Origin: Pandoraea sp. PE-S2T-3 | Lineage (GTDB): Bacteria; Pseudomonadota; Gammaproteobacteria; Burkholderiales; Burkholderiaceae | Assembly (NCBI RefSeq): GCF_002179965.1 | Contig: NZ_NGUQ01000035.1 | Coordinates: 186,001 to 250,000, forward strand | DNA length: 64,000 nt | Direction: 5' to 3' | Shown here: positions 41,846-50,085 of the stretch, one piece after another | Numbering within the stretch: the stretch's first letter is position 1 | Layout: each line of letters starts with the position of its first letter | Notes under the pieces: model-generated | What the model saw: only the letters and a program-made list of their open reading frames with translations | Told to the model about the DNA's origin: nothing | The model's database searches: none | Translations under genes and position numbers: made by a program

Positions 41846-42879
41846 TTCTGATCCTGTACGGAGTCGGAGGAAATACCGGCGAGTTCGCGAATGCGTGCCC
41901 AGACGTCGGGGGCCAGCGCAAAGCCATCGCGCAAACTGCGCTCGCGTTGCGTCTGTGCGCGGTCGCCCGGCACGACAACGGGTCGGTCTGGGTCGGCGGG
42001 TTCGCACGCGCGAACCGCATCGAGATACGCGGAGATTTGCCCGGCCATGCCGCCCGGTGCCGACTCAAGCACGATGAACACGTCGCCCTTGTTGCAGACG
42101 TGCTCGGCGTCCAGCGTGCCGCGCACATCGGTGCCGAGTGCGGCCGCCGTCAGGCTCGATACCAGCACTTCGAACGCAATGCCGAGCGCATAGCCCTTGG
42201 CGTCGCCAAACGGTGCGATGGCACCGGCTTTGGCCGCATGAGCGTCAGTGGTCGGATTGCCTTCGGCGTCGAGCGCCCAGCCGGGTTTCAGTGGGCGGTT
42301 CTGATTGGCATAGTCGTGAATCTGTCCCATCGACACGGCGCTCGTCGCCATGTCGAACACAAACGGATGCGGCAACGCGGGCACACCGATCGCCACGGGA
42401 TTGGTGCCCAGCATGGCGTGCTTGCCGCCCCACGGGTGCACGAGCGCCTCGCTGGTGGAAAGCGCAATCAGCACCTGCCCTTGTGCCGCGATGCGCTCGG
42501 CATAAAGCGCCAGCATGCCCAAGTGGTTGCTGTTGCGGACCATCGCGGCGGCAAGACCCGTTTCTTTGGCGCGCGCCGAGATTTTTTCAAGGGCGGCGAA
42601 TGCCACCACCGGCCCCAGCCCGCGCTCACCATCGACATCGAGCAGCGACGAGCCGCGCCATTGGTGCACGCCATGGCTTAGCGGATGCGCGAGCCCTTTC
42701 CGAAGACGTTCGACGATACGTGGCAGGCGGAGCAAACCGTGCGAGGCCCGCCCTCTCAACTCCGCTTCGACCCATTGTTCTGTCTGAATGCGGGCGTTCT
42801 CTTGAGAAACCCCGTGACGCGTCAGTGCCTGAACGGAGACCTCGGTGGCCTCCTGACACGATAAAAGATTGGCTGTCAA
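41842..42879 (-). CDS. Ldh family malate/lactate-type oxidoreductase
   Basis: A 345-residue member of the Ldh_2 (MDH2/YlbC) family of NAD(P)-dependent 2-hydroxyacid or imino-acid oxidoreductases. SHGLLRLPRIVERLRKG (about residues 46-62), MVRNSNHLGMLALYAERIA with the catalytic His, and LGTNPVAIGVPA are family signatures; the substrate may be malate, sulfolactate, ureidoglycolate or piperideine-2-carboxylate. It is the first gene of the operon and divergent from the GntR regulator, with an ATCCGATCGGAT palindrome just upstream of its start. The first step of the pathway is therefore probably oxidation or reduction of a 2-hydroxy or 2-oxo acid. Confidence 0.87.
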   Translation of the reverse strand: MTANLLSCQEATEVSVQALTRHGVSQENARIQTEQWVEAELRGRASHGLLRLPRIVERLRKGLAHPLSHGVHQWRGSSLLDVDGERGLGPVVAFAALEKISARAKETGLAAAMVRNSNHLGMLALYAERIAAQGQVLIALSTSEALVHPWGGKHAMLGTNPVAIGVPALPHPFVFDMATSAVSMGQIHDYANQNRPLKPGWALDAEGNPTTDAHAAKAGAIAPFGDAKGYALGIAFEVLVSSLTAAALGTDVRGTLDAEHVCNKGDVFIVLESAPGGMAGQISAYLDAVRACEPADPDRPVVVPGDRAQTQRERSLRDGFALAPDVWARIRELAGISSDSVQDQK

Positions 42880-42885
42880 AATACG

Positions 42886-42897
42886 ATCCGATCGGAT
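42886..42897. promoter_or_regulatory. candidate GntR operator
   Basis: ATCCGATCGGAT is a perfect 12-base palindrome six bases upstream of the Ldh-family start and about 70 bases upstream of the divergent GntR gene. It is well placed for repression of the operon by that regulator. Confidence 0.5.
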
Positions 42898-42964
42898 ATC
42901 TGATTTGCGACAGGATAGGGTTATAATCTGGCACGGTCAAGCGCGTTATCCCGGAGAGCCATCC

Positions 42965-43681
42965 ATGTCCAACCTAGATCCAAGATCGACCACCTTTTTC
43001 GCCGCTGCCGAGCACGACGCGAGCCACCTGTCGGCTCGACGCGCGCTGGGCGATGAGATTTACGAGACGCTGCTCTCCCGGCTGATCTCCCTCGCCATTG
43101 CGCCGGGAAGCCGAATCGCCGTCGATGCACTCGTCAGAGAGTTGGGGGTTTCGCAAACGCCGATACGCGCCGCGCTGATCCGCCTCGAGAACGAGGGGCT
43201 GGTGGTGAAGACCCATAACGTCGGCTATAGCGCGGCCGCCATGCCCACGCGAGACCGGTTCAAGCAGATCTACGACATGCGCATGCTGCTGGAGCCCTAC
43301 GCCGCGGCCGAGGCAGCCCAGTTGATGGATGACGCGGCGCTGACCGAATTGAAGACGCTGGCCGAGAGCATGGAGAACGTCTCGGGCGGCAATGCGCAGG
43401 TGGCTTACGGGAAGTTTGCGCTACAGGATGCAAAGTTCCACGCGTGGATTGCGGCGTGCAGCGGCAACGAGTTGATTGCAGAGACGCTGTCGCGTCTTCA
43501 TGCGCATATGCATGTCTTCCGTCTGCGCTTTCATTCGCGGGTGACGGAAGAAGCAATCACCGAGCACGCCGACATCGTGAAAGCCCTCTGTGCTCACGAT
43601 GCCACAGCGGCCCGCGACGCGATGGCGCATCACATTGCGTGCTCGCGCGATCGCATGGCGCCGTTCTTCGATAGTCTCTGA
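42965..43681 (+). CDS. GntR family regulator, FadR/FCD subfamily
   Basis: A 238-residue regulator from the ATG at 42965, preceded by GGAG. The N-terminal winged helix (about residues 25-90) has IAVDALVRELGVSQTPIRAALIRLE, and the C-terminal FCD domain (about 100-225) carries the metal/ligand His positions in DAKFHAWIAAC and EHADIVKALCAHD. FCD regulators respond to small carboxylates. It is divergent from the Ldh-ADH-SSADH-MFS-Adc operon and most likely represses it until a hydroxy- or dicarboxylate arrives. Confidence 0.9.
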   Translation: MSNLDPRSTTFFAAAEHDASHLSARRALGDEIYETLLSRLISLAIAPGSRIAVDALVRELGVSQTPIRAALIRLENEGLVVKTHNVGYSAAAMPTRDRFKQIYDMRMLLEPYAAAEAAQLMDDAALTELKTLAESMENVSGGNAQVAYGKFALQDAKFHAWIAACSGNELIAETLSRLHAHMHVFRLRFHSRVTEEAITEHADIVKALCAHDATAARDAMAHHIACSRDRMAPFFDSL

Positions 43682-43839
43682 TCGTCTTACCGCCGCAGGC
43701 GAGACACAGATTCCGACGTTGCCTCGACCGTACGGGGGAATTGCGGGCGCGTCGGTTCGATAGCGAACCGACTTCCCACGCAAAAGCCACCAGGATCAGC
43801 CAAAGATCCGGTCATGCACGCATCAACGAGGAGTCGATC

Positions 43840-44115
43840 ATGAGAAAGGAACGCATACTGCTTCATGTCTATGGCGAGCAACGAGATTCCGTCTGGACAC
43901 TGACCTGTCTCGATCTCGCGTTCGCCTCACGGGCCACCAGCCTGATGCAGGCCAAGGTCTACGTCAGGGCCAACGCCCACGCGTATCTCGACGGCAAGCT
44001 GGTCGGCGAGAACATCCAGTTTCCCGCCACACCGGTGAGCGCTGCCGTCGTCACCAAGCTCAGGATGATACTGGCTGGCCCGGCTCTGGCAACGCGTCGA
44101 TGGTCGAACGCGTGA
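43840..44115 (+). CDS. small protein of unknown function (91 residues)
   Basis: Starts at the ATG at 43840 with GAGGAG six bases upstream, a convincing ribosome site. The sequence MRKERILLHVYGEQRDSVWT then CLDLAFASRATSLMQAKVYV looks like one small alpha-beta domain faintly reminiscent of HicB/DUF1902-like partners (strand, W..T/C.DL, helix with the A.....A pattern). No toxin-like partner gene adjoins it, so I do not call it an antitoxin. It is followed by a strong terminator, which supports its being a real independent gene. Function unknown. Confidence 0.65.
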   Translation: MRKERILLHVYGEQRDSVWTLTCLDLAFASRATSLMQAKVYVRANAHAYLDGKLVGENIQFPATPVSAAVVTKLRMILAGPALATRRWSNA

Positions 44116-44200
44116 CCACATCTATGACGAAGTCGTCGGTCTGGCCGACAAGAATCCTGTGTTTTCCTGAGTATTCCTTAGTATTCTGAAAACGCAAATC

Positions 44201-44233
44201 GACGCCGGAGACAACCTCCGGCGTCTGTCTTTC
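44201..44233. terminator. bidirectional terminator
   Basis: GACGCCGGAG (44201-44210), loop ACAAC and CTCCGGCGTC (44216-44225) form a perfect 10-bp stem followed by TGTCTTTCTT. It lies between the 91-residue gene on the plus strand and the convergent DHA2 permease gene and can serve both. Confidence 0.8.
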
Positions 44234-45805
44234 TTACAGGCTCGGCGGGCGCACGCCGTCGTCGAAAGCCGCTTCTTGACGCTGCGCACGCGGGCCTGCC
44301 CCGAACGCCACATAGCTCAGCGCTGCCAGCACCCACGCGCCGATCACGCCGTACAACATCACCAGACCGAAGCCGTGCACCAACGCGCCATGAACGATGG
44401 CCCCGTTCGGGTCGGCCGCCGACAATGCCGCGTTGCCCTGCGTCAACTGATCGAGACTGCCCGCCGCCACCTTCTCCGCGAGCCAGCGCAGCGACAGTGC
44501 ATCTGAAGACGCCGGCAGCGCGCGAGCGAGATAGGCGCTGACGCCTTCGAGCAGCACGAACCCCATCACCGCAATGTTGATCGCCAGACTGATCAACCGC
44601 GCGCTCATGTCGATGCCCGACGCCATCCCTGCGCGGTTCGACGACACCGCCCCGGTCGCCGTATTGGTCACCGGCGTGTTGGTCATCCCCAGTCCGGCAC
44701 CGCACAACACACAGCCCGGCAACACGGTCAGCCAACTGGCATGCGCCACATCAATGCCGAAGCGCATCAGCAGGAAGCCAAGGCCGATCGTAAACATACC
44801 CAGCGGAATCACCTTACGTGCGCCAATCCGAAGCGCAAGACGTTCGGCGAACGGCGGCACGATGAGTGTCGGCACCGTATAGGCGAGCAGCGCCAACCCG
44901 GTGTTCACGCTGCTATAGCCGAGCGCGCCCTGAAAGTAGATCGGCAGATAAACGATGAACGGCCAGTAGCTGAAGTTCATCCCCATCGAGCCGAACATCG
45001 CCCCGGAAAACGCGCGGACACGGAACACCGAAAAATCGAACATCGGCCGGGGACTGCGCTTCTCTACGATGAGAAACGCGATGAAACTCAGAACAGACGC
45101 ACCGATGATGCTCAATCCGATGGGGCTGTCGAAACCAAGGTCCGGCCCCTGCGTGATGTAGTAGACGAGGCCGAACGTCGACAACGACAGCGTCACGATG
45201 CCCGGCACGTCCAGATGCTCGGCGTGCGGATCGCGCGACTCCTTCACGCCTGCAAACACGAGGCCGAGCGCCACCATCGCAATCACCACGTGGATCAGGA
45301 ACACCCACTGCCAGTTCGACACAGCGACGATCAACCCGCCGACGATCGGACCGAAGCCCAGTCCGCTGCCGAACACGATGCCCCATGCGCCAAACGCCCG
45401 GCTGCGCTCACGCCCTTCCCGAAATTGATGCGACAGCACCGCCACCATGCAGATCAGCATCGCGCCGCCGCCCACACCTTGCAGAAACCGGCTGACGATC
45501 AGCACCGCGGCGCTTTGCGCCAACCCGCAGATGAGTGATGTCACCGCAAAAATCACGATGCTGGCGACGTAGACGCGTCGGCGTCCGAAGCGGTCGGCCA
45601 GCGTGCCCGTGGCCATCAGTACCGTCGTGCACGCCAGCGTGTAGGCATTCATGATCCATTGAAGCGCCTTGAAGTCGGCATGCAGCACGCGCTCAAGGGT
45701 CGGGAGGATGGTCGGCACGCTGGAAATTTCAAGGCCGAACATCAACGATGTCAGGCAGATCGCCGCTAGCGCCAGCGCGTTTTTGGGGTCTCGAGAAAGC
45801 GTCAT
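44234..45805 (-). CDS. MFS drug efflux permease, DHA2 (EmrB/QacA) type, 14 helices
   Basis: A 523-residue permease, the usual length of 14-helix DHA2 exporters. LEISSVPTILPTLERVLHAD and LQWIMNAYTLACTTVLMATG form helices 1-2, GTLADRFGRRRVYV the loop 2-3 signature, and GSGLGFGPIVGGLIV helix 5 motif C (antiporter motif, Gx6GPxxGG). It probably exports toxic or aromatic compounds. It is divergent from a LysR regulator gene across a GGGAATC-A-GATTCCC palindrome and ends at a shared terminator. Confidence 0.9.
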   Translation of the reverse strand: MTLSRDPKNALALAAICLTSLMFGLEISSVPTILPTLERVLHADFKALQWIMNAYTLACTTVLMATGTLADRFGRRRVYVASIVIFAVTSLICGLAQSAAVLIVSRFLQGVGGGAMLICMVAVLSHQFREGRERSRAFGAWGIVFGSGLGFGPIVGGLIVAVSNWQWVFLIHVVIAMVALGLVFAGVKESRDPHAEHLDVPGIVTLSLSTFGLVYYITQGPDLGFDSPIGLSIIGASVLSFIAFLIVEKRSPRPMFDFSVFRVRAFSGAMFGSMGMNFSYWPFIVYLPIYFQGALGYSSVNTGLALLAYTVPTLIVPPFAERLALRIGARKVIPLGMFTIGLGFLLMRFGIDVAHASWLTVLPGCVLCGAGLGMTNTPVTNTATGAVSSNRAGMASGIDMSARLISLAINIAVMGFVLLEGVSAYLARALPASSDALSLRWLAEKVAAGSLDQLTQGNAALSAADPNGAIVHGALVHGFGLVMLYGVIGAWVLAALSYVAFGAGPRAQRQEAAFDDGVRPPSL

Positions 45806-45845
45806 AGGTATCGCAGAGAAAATTATTTGGCCGATGTACTATATC

Positions 45846-45860
45846 GGGAATCAGATTCCC
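45846..45860. promoter_or_regulatory. LysR operator between efflux and lysR genes
   Basis: GGGAATC-A-GATTCCC is a perfect 15-base inverted repeat, about 40 bases upstream of the efflux start and 46 upstream of the LysR start. Its central position between divergent genes fits a LysR primary site. Confidence 0.55.
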
Positions 45861-45906
45861 CATTGACGACAGTTTTTCCCATAAAACGCAACCACAAGGA
45901 CCGAAT

Positions 45907-46812
45907 ATGTCAATCAATCTGGACGGTGTGGCGGTCTTTGTGCAGGTGATCGAAGCCGGCAGCTTCACGCTCGCGGCCGAGCGCCTGAACCTGACGCGCT
46001 CGGCCGTCGGCAAAGTCATTACGCGGCTGGAAGACCGGTTGGGGGCACGTCTGCTCCATCGCACCACGCGCAGTCAGACGCTCACCGAAGCCGGGCAGGC
46101 TTATTACGATCGATGCGTGCGAGCGCTTGCCGAGTTGGAGGCGGGTGAGGCCGAATTGGAGAGTGGACACAGTGCGCCACGGGGCCAGTTGCGGGTAAGC
46201 GCACCGATTGCGTTCGGGCACCATTGCGTCGCCCCAGTGTTGTTCGATCTCGCACGCCAGCACCCCGAGCTTCAGATCGATATCTCGTTCACCGACCGGG
46301 CGGTCGACCTCGTCGAAGAGAACATCGATCTCGCGGTGCGCATCGGCGAGTTGCGCGACAGCACGAGTCTGGCGGCGCGGCGTCTGGGCATTCAGGACGT
46401 GAGCATCGGCGGCTCGCCAGCCTATCTGGCGAAGCATGGCAGCCCCGTCGAGATCGACGACTTTGCCGGTCATGCGGGCATCATGTATTCGCGCGGCGGC
46501 GTGGTGAGCACATGGCGCATGCACGATGCGCAGGGCGTGGAGCACGAGTTGCAAGTCAAGCCGCAAGTGAGCCTTGACGACGTGCAGGCGATTGCCGGCG
46601 CTGGCGTTGCCGGTCTCGGACTCGTGCAGATACCGTGCTGGCTCATGGCACGATATGTCGCCACCGGCGAACTTGTCGCGCTAAGAGAGCGTTGCGGTGT
46701 GCGACCGCTGGCGATCCATGCGGTATGGCCGAAAACGCCCTACATGCCGCTGAAAACACGTTGCGCCATCGATGCGCTCGTGGCGAATCTTCCACGAATC
46801 GATCTCGATTAA
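45907..46812 (+). CDS. LysR family transcriptional regulator
   Basis: A 301-residue LysR regulator of the CrgA/DmlR-like branch. The helix-turn-helix covers about residues 5-60 (VFVQVIEAGSFTLAAERLNL, TRSAVGKVITRLEDRLG, LLHRTTRSQTLTEAG). The effector domain follows from about residue 90 (RGQLRVSAPIAFGHHCVAP). It is divergent from the DHA2 efflux gene and is the likely controller of it through the GGGAATC-A-GATTCCC site. The inducer is unknown. Confidence 0.9.
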   Translation: MSINLDGVAVFVQVIEAGSFTLAAERLNLTRSAVGKVITRLEDRLGARLLHRTTRSQTLTEAGQAYYDRCVRALAELEAGEAELESGHSAPRGQLRVSAPIAFGHHCVAPVLFDLARQHPELQIDISFTDRAVDLVEENIDLAVRIGELRDSTSLAARRLGIQDVSIGGSPAYLAKHGSPVEIDDFAGHAGIMYSRGGVVSTWRMHDAQGVEHELQVKPQVSLDDVQAIAGAGVAGLGLVQIPCWLMARYVATGELVALRERCGVRPLAIHAVWPKTPYMPLKTRCAIDALVANLPRIDLD

Positions 46813-47052
46813 GCACGGCCGTCTCGCTGCTCCCCCTTACGCATGGGTCGACACCGCGCTCGTTGCATCTGACCACCGGCCATTTTTAGCCTCTATTTCG
46901 CCGATAGCCTCCCTTGGCGGCTGGCCGACATGAACACGTATCTGGCGGAAATGGGCCCCGCAAGCCGGTAGCGATCCGGGGCGTCGGTGCGCAGAATTGG
47001 AAGTGTCCGCACAGTTCGAATTGTCCGGGCTGTCCCCTTCTGGAGGTTCATC

Positions 47053-47694
47053 ATGTCTGCCAATGTTGCCGGTATTGCGGTGCCCGATAGTCAGTTCGCG
47101 CGTGAAATCACGGAGATCGTGCGCGATACCGCATCCCCCCTGCTGTTCCATCACTCAAGCCGCGTCTTCTATTTCGCCGCCCTCGCCGGTCAGCATCGCG
47201 GGCTCAAGTTCGACCCCGAACTCCTCTATTGCGGCTGCATGTTTCATGACATGGGGCTCACCCATCAACACAGCAGCGCGTGCGAACGATTCGAAGTCGA
47301 CGGTGCGAATGCGGCGAGTGATTTTCTGAAAAGCAAAGGCATTGCACAACAGGACATCGACGTGGTGTGGACGGCGATCGCGCTGCACACGACGCCCGGT
47401 ATTCCGCAGCATATGCACCCGGTGATCGCGCTGGTGACTGCGGGCGTAGAAATGGATGTGCTGGGCCTGACCTATCCCGAGTACAGCGAGGTCGAACGAG
47501 AGGCCGTTGTACGTGCCCACCCGCGCACGGCTCACTTCAAGGAAGACATCATTCAGGCGTTCTACGACGGCATCAAGCACAAGCCGGACACGACGTTCGG
47601 CAACGTCAAGGCTGACGTGCTGGCCGACAAGGACCCGCATTTCCATCGCGGTAATTTCTGTAGCGTGATTCGCAATTCCGCGTGGATCGGCTGA
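47053..47694 (+). CDS. HD domain phosphohydrolase-like protein
   Basis: A 213-residue protein from the ATG at 47053 with GGAGG nine bases upstream. The HD superfamily metal ligands are His33/34 (LLFHHSSR), His65-Asp66 (CMFHDMGL) and a later Asp in the helical core; AIALHTTPG (His112) resembles the cyanamide-hydratase branch of HD proteins. A role as hydratase or phosphohydrolase of a small metabolite is possible. It stands alone between the LysR gene at 45907 and a convergent LysR gene, with a 240-base upstream gap in which I see no gene. Confidence 0.82.
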   Translation: MSANVAGIAVPDSQFAREITEIVRDTASPLLFHHSSRVFYFAALAGQHRGLKFDPELLYCGCMFHDMGLTHQHSSACERFEVDGANAASDFLKSKGIAQQDIDVVWTAIALHTTPGIPQHMHPVIALVTAGVEMDVLGLTYPEYSEVEREAVVRAHPRTAHFKEDIIQAFYDGIKHKPDTTFGNVKADVLADKDPHFHRGNFCSVIRNSAWIG

Positions 47695-47713
47695 CGGGCC
47701 GGAGGTGTCATGC

Positions 47714-48562
47714 TCAGGTGCGCAGTTCGGTCAGAATCTGCTCCGCCAGAAAGTCGCACGGCGGGCGATTGGAGGTTGCACTGCGCGCCAGCACCACTTC
47801 GAGATCGTCCAGCGGGGGCAGGCCGTCGCTCTGCGAGAGCTGAACAAGATGCGCGGGCACGCTGCATCGTGCGAGCGGTGCGACCGCCAGCCCCGCCTCC
47901 ACCATGCTGATGAGTCCGAGCAGGCTGGGGCTCTCGTAAGACATGCGGTACTTGATACCCGCACGCTGAAGTGCCGCGATGGCGGTCGCGCGCGCCGTGC
48001 TGCCGGGGGCGAATAACGCCACTGGCAGCGGGCGCTCTTTCCATACGGGCCGCGTTGGCGGGCCTACCCATACCGACGGCTCGAACCGGATGAATTCTCC
48101 CGGCAGCCCCTTCACCTTGGTCAGGCAGGCCAAGTCCAGCGTGTTGTCTTTGAGCAAAGGCACCAACGCATTGCTGGCCAGCCCGATCACGCGAATCTCG
48201 ACACGTGGGTGCGCGACGGCAAACTTCCGGAGCACTTGCGGCAGCAGCGACGACGCATAGTCGTCGGGCACGCCGATGGTCACGCGGCCCTTGATCTCGG
48301 GCCGCACGATCGACGCCCACGCCTCGCTGCGCATCTCGAGCATTCGCCTCCCATAGTCCACCAGCGTCTGCCCTTCGGCCGTCACGGCCAATCGCCGGGT
48401 GTTCCGGATAAACAGCGGCTTGCCCAGATCGTCTTCCAGTGCCTTGATCTGCATGCTGAGCGCCGATGGCGAGCGATGCACCGCCTCGGCACCGCGCACG
48501 AACGAACCAGTCTCCGCAACGGCCACCACCATTTCCAGCACATCGAGATCGAGCTTTTTCAT
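47714..48562 (-). CDS. LysR family transcriptional regulator
   Basis: A 282-residue LysR regulator. The winged helix is at residues 1-60 (LEMVVAVAETGSFVRGAEAV, RSPSALSMQIKALEDDLG), and the effector domain (about 90-275) includes KGRVTIGVPDDYASSLLPQV. It is divergent from the LysE-type exporter gene, with an AATCTGA-N9-TCAGATT repeat in between, the classical arrangement for control of amino-acid export by a LysR sensor of the exported compound. Confidence 0.9.
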   Translation of the reverse strand: MKKLDLDVLEMVVAVAETGSFVRGAEAVHRSPSALSMQIKALEDDLGKPLFIRNTRRLAVTAEGQTLVDYGRRMLEMRSEAWASIVRPEIKGRVTIGVPDDYASSLLPQVLRKFAVAHPRVEIRVIGLASNALVPLLKDNTLDLACLTKVKGLPGEFIRFEPSVWVGPPTRPVWKERPLPVALFAPGSTARATAIAALQRAGIKYRMSYESPSLLGLISMVEAGLAVAPLARCSVPAHLVQLSQSDGLPPLDDLEVVLARSATSNRPPCDFLAEQILTELRT

Positions 48563-48573
48563 ATTACTCAGAA

Positions 48574-48596
48574 AATCTGACGAATTGGCTCAGATT
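48574..48596. promoter_or_regulatory. LysR operator upstream of lysE-type exporter
   Basis: AATCTGA (48574-48580), nine bases, TCAGATT (48590-48596): an inverted repeat with perfect 7-base arms, 12 bases upstream of the LysR start and 70 upstream of the exporter. CTCAGA at 48568 adds a further half-site. Confidence 0.5.
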
Positions 48597-48665
48597 ATAT
48601 TGCTTTACCGAGGTCAGGCAGACTCCGATACTGAGCGCGATCACTGCCTCCTGTCGAGCAAGACT

Positions 48666-49307
48666 ATGCGCGATGCCGCCTCGTTTTATGCGTTTCTCAC
48701 CATCTGTGGCCTGCTGGCGATTACGCCGGGCCCGAACATGATCTATGTGATGTCGCGCTCGATCGCGCAGGGCCGGGCGGCCGGACTGGTCTCGCTGGCG
48801 GGCGTGATCATCGGCTACCTCTTTTACATGCTGAGTGCGGCGTTCGGCATTACGGCGCTGTTCATGCACGTGCCGTACGGGATGAGTGCGCTAAGCGTGG
48901 CGGGCGCGGCCTACCTGCTCTATCTCGCATGGCAGGCCGTCAAACCGGGCGGGCGCTCACCGTTCGAAGCGCGTGAGCTCTCGTACGAGCCGCCACGCCG
49001 GCTCTTCGTGATGGGGGCGACGACGAGCCTGTTGAACCCGAAACTTGCGATGATCTTTCTGACGCTGGTGCCGCAGTTCGTCCGCGATCAGGGCGGCAAC
49101 CTGCTGAAGACTTCCATCACCATGGGCTCGGTCGTGATTCTGGCGTTCGTGCTGGTGAACGGCGCTGTCGCGATCGGCGCGGGGAGTACGGCCAAATTTC
49201 TCGCGCAGCGCCCGGCCCTGTTGACCCTGCAACGGTGGTTCATGGGCACAGTGCTCGCGGCGCTGGCCGCGCGCATGCTGATCGACACGTTCTCAGCGAG
49301 CGTGTGA
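48666..49307 (+). CDS. LysE/RhtB family amino-acid exporter
   Basis: A 213-residue membrane protein from the ATG at 48666, with about six hydrophobic segments. AITPGPNMIYVMSRSIAQGR (about residues 18-37) is the LysE/RhtB signature, and ATTSLLNPKLAMIFLTLVPQ the second one with its Asn-Pro. Such proteins export amino acids or homoserine-like lactones with protons. The 3' end overlaps the convergent TetR gene by 15 bases. The divergent LysR gene is its likely regulator. Confidence 0.9.
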   Translation: MRDAASFYAFLTICGLLAITPGPNMIYVMSRSIAQGRAAGLVSLAGVIIGYLFYMLSAAFGITALFMHVPYGMSALSVAGAAYLLYLAWQAVKPGGRSPFEARELSYEPPRRLFVMGATTSLLNPKLAMIFLTLVPQFVRDQGGNLLKTSITMGSVVILAFVLVNGAVAIGAGSTAKFLAQRPALLTLQRWFMGTVLAALAARMLIDTFSASV

Positions 49308-49970
49308 ACGACGCGGGGCCTTTTTCTTGTTGCCGTTGGCCAGTTGTTGCACAAACCCGCCGAGCAACAGGTCGATGCCCACCGAGAATCGCTTGTCGAA
49401 GTCGGGCGCGAACAAATGCTGACGGGCCTGCCAACTGAGCGGATATGTCTGCTTGGCGGCATTCAGGAACGCCGTCTTGCGCGCCACGCTTTCCGCTGCC
49501 TTTTCGCTTGAGGCTTCCGCCTTGAACGCCTGCTCTTCGATCACGAAACCCACGACGTAATAGACCACGCTGAACGCCGTTGTGGTCGCCAACTCGATGT
49601 CGCCCCCCGCGCGCACGAAGGCGGCGATCATCGCCTCGCCTGTGCGCAACACGTTTTCCGTCGTCTCGTACGTCCCGGCGAACACCCGGGCACCATCCCG
49701 ATAGGCGTTGAAGGCGTGTCGAATCTCAAGTGAAACGGCATTCAACACCGCTCGCCAGTCCGCATCCGGCGGCACATGACGCGCGACATCCTGCAACATC
49801 GCGTCGGCCATGGCATCGAGCAACGCCTGCTTGTTGGCGAAGTGCCAGTAGAGCGACGGCGCCTGAATGTCGAGCGCCTGCGCCACCTTGCGCAACGTCA
49901 CGCCCTCCATTCCCCCGCCATCGAGTAAAGCCAGCGCCGTCTGTACGACGTCGTCCCGTTGAATCGCCAT
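49293..49970 (-). CDS. TetR family transcriptional regulator (TetR_C type)
   Basis: A 225-residue regulator from the ATG at 49970; the longer open frame has no support. The DNA-binding domain (about residues 1-50) has VVQTALALLDGGGMEGVTLR and LDIQAPSLYWHFANKQALLD, the arrangement of true TetR proteins, and the C-terminal domain is of the tetracycline-repressor type with a Lys/Arg-rich tail. A CTAAC-GGC-GTTAG site lies 18 bases upstream of its own start and two copies of the same motif precede the SDR gene, so it probably represses itself and the SDR. Confidence 0.9.
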   Translation of the reverse strand: MAIQRDDVVQTALALLDGGGMEGVTLRKVAQALDIQAPSLYWHFANKQALLDAMADAMLQDVARHVPPDADWRAVLNAVSLEIRHAFNAYRDGARVFAGTYETTENVLRTGEAMIAAFVRAGGDIELATTTAFSVVYYVVGFVIEEQAFKAEASSEKAAESVARKTAFLNAAKQTYPLSWQARQHLFAPDFDKRFSVGIDLLLGGFVQQLANGNKKKAPRRSHAR

Positions 49971-49987
49971 GGTGTTTCCCGTCAAAA

Positions 49988-50000
49988 CTAACGGCGTTAG
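49988..50000. promoter_or_regulatory. TetR operator, copy 1 (autoregulatory)
   Basis: CTAAC-GGC-GTTAG, a 13-base inverted repeat, 18 bases upstream of the TetR start. The same arms and 3-base spacing recur at 50987-50999 and 51006-51018. Confidence 0.7.
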
Positions 50001-50085
50001 CTTATCATCGCGCCGACAGTGCGGGGGGTATCGACGACGGCGGGTAATGGCAGGCGATCGCTCGGCGTGGATCGATCTACGTGGG

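Noticed and set aside
43840-44115. HicB-type antitoxin assignment for the 91-residue protein
   Set aside because: Only a vague pattern match and no adjacent toxin gene.
46933-46971. Tiny frame MNTYLAEMGPASR upstream of the HD gene as leader peptide
   Set aside because: No ribosome site and no linked hairpin.
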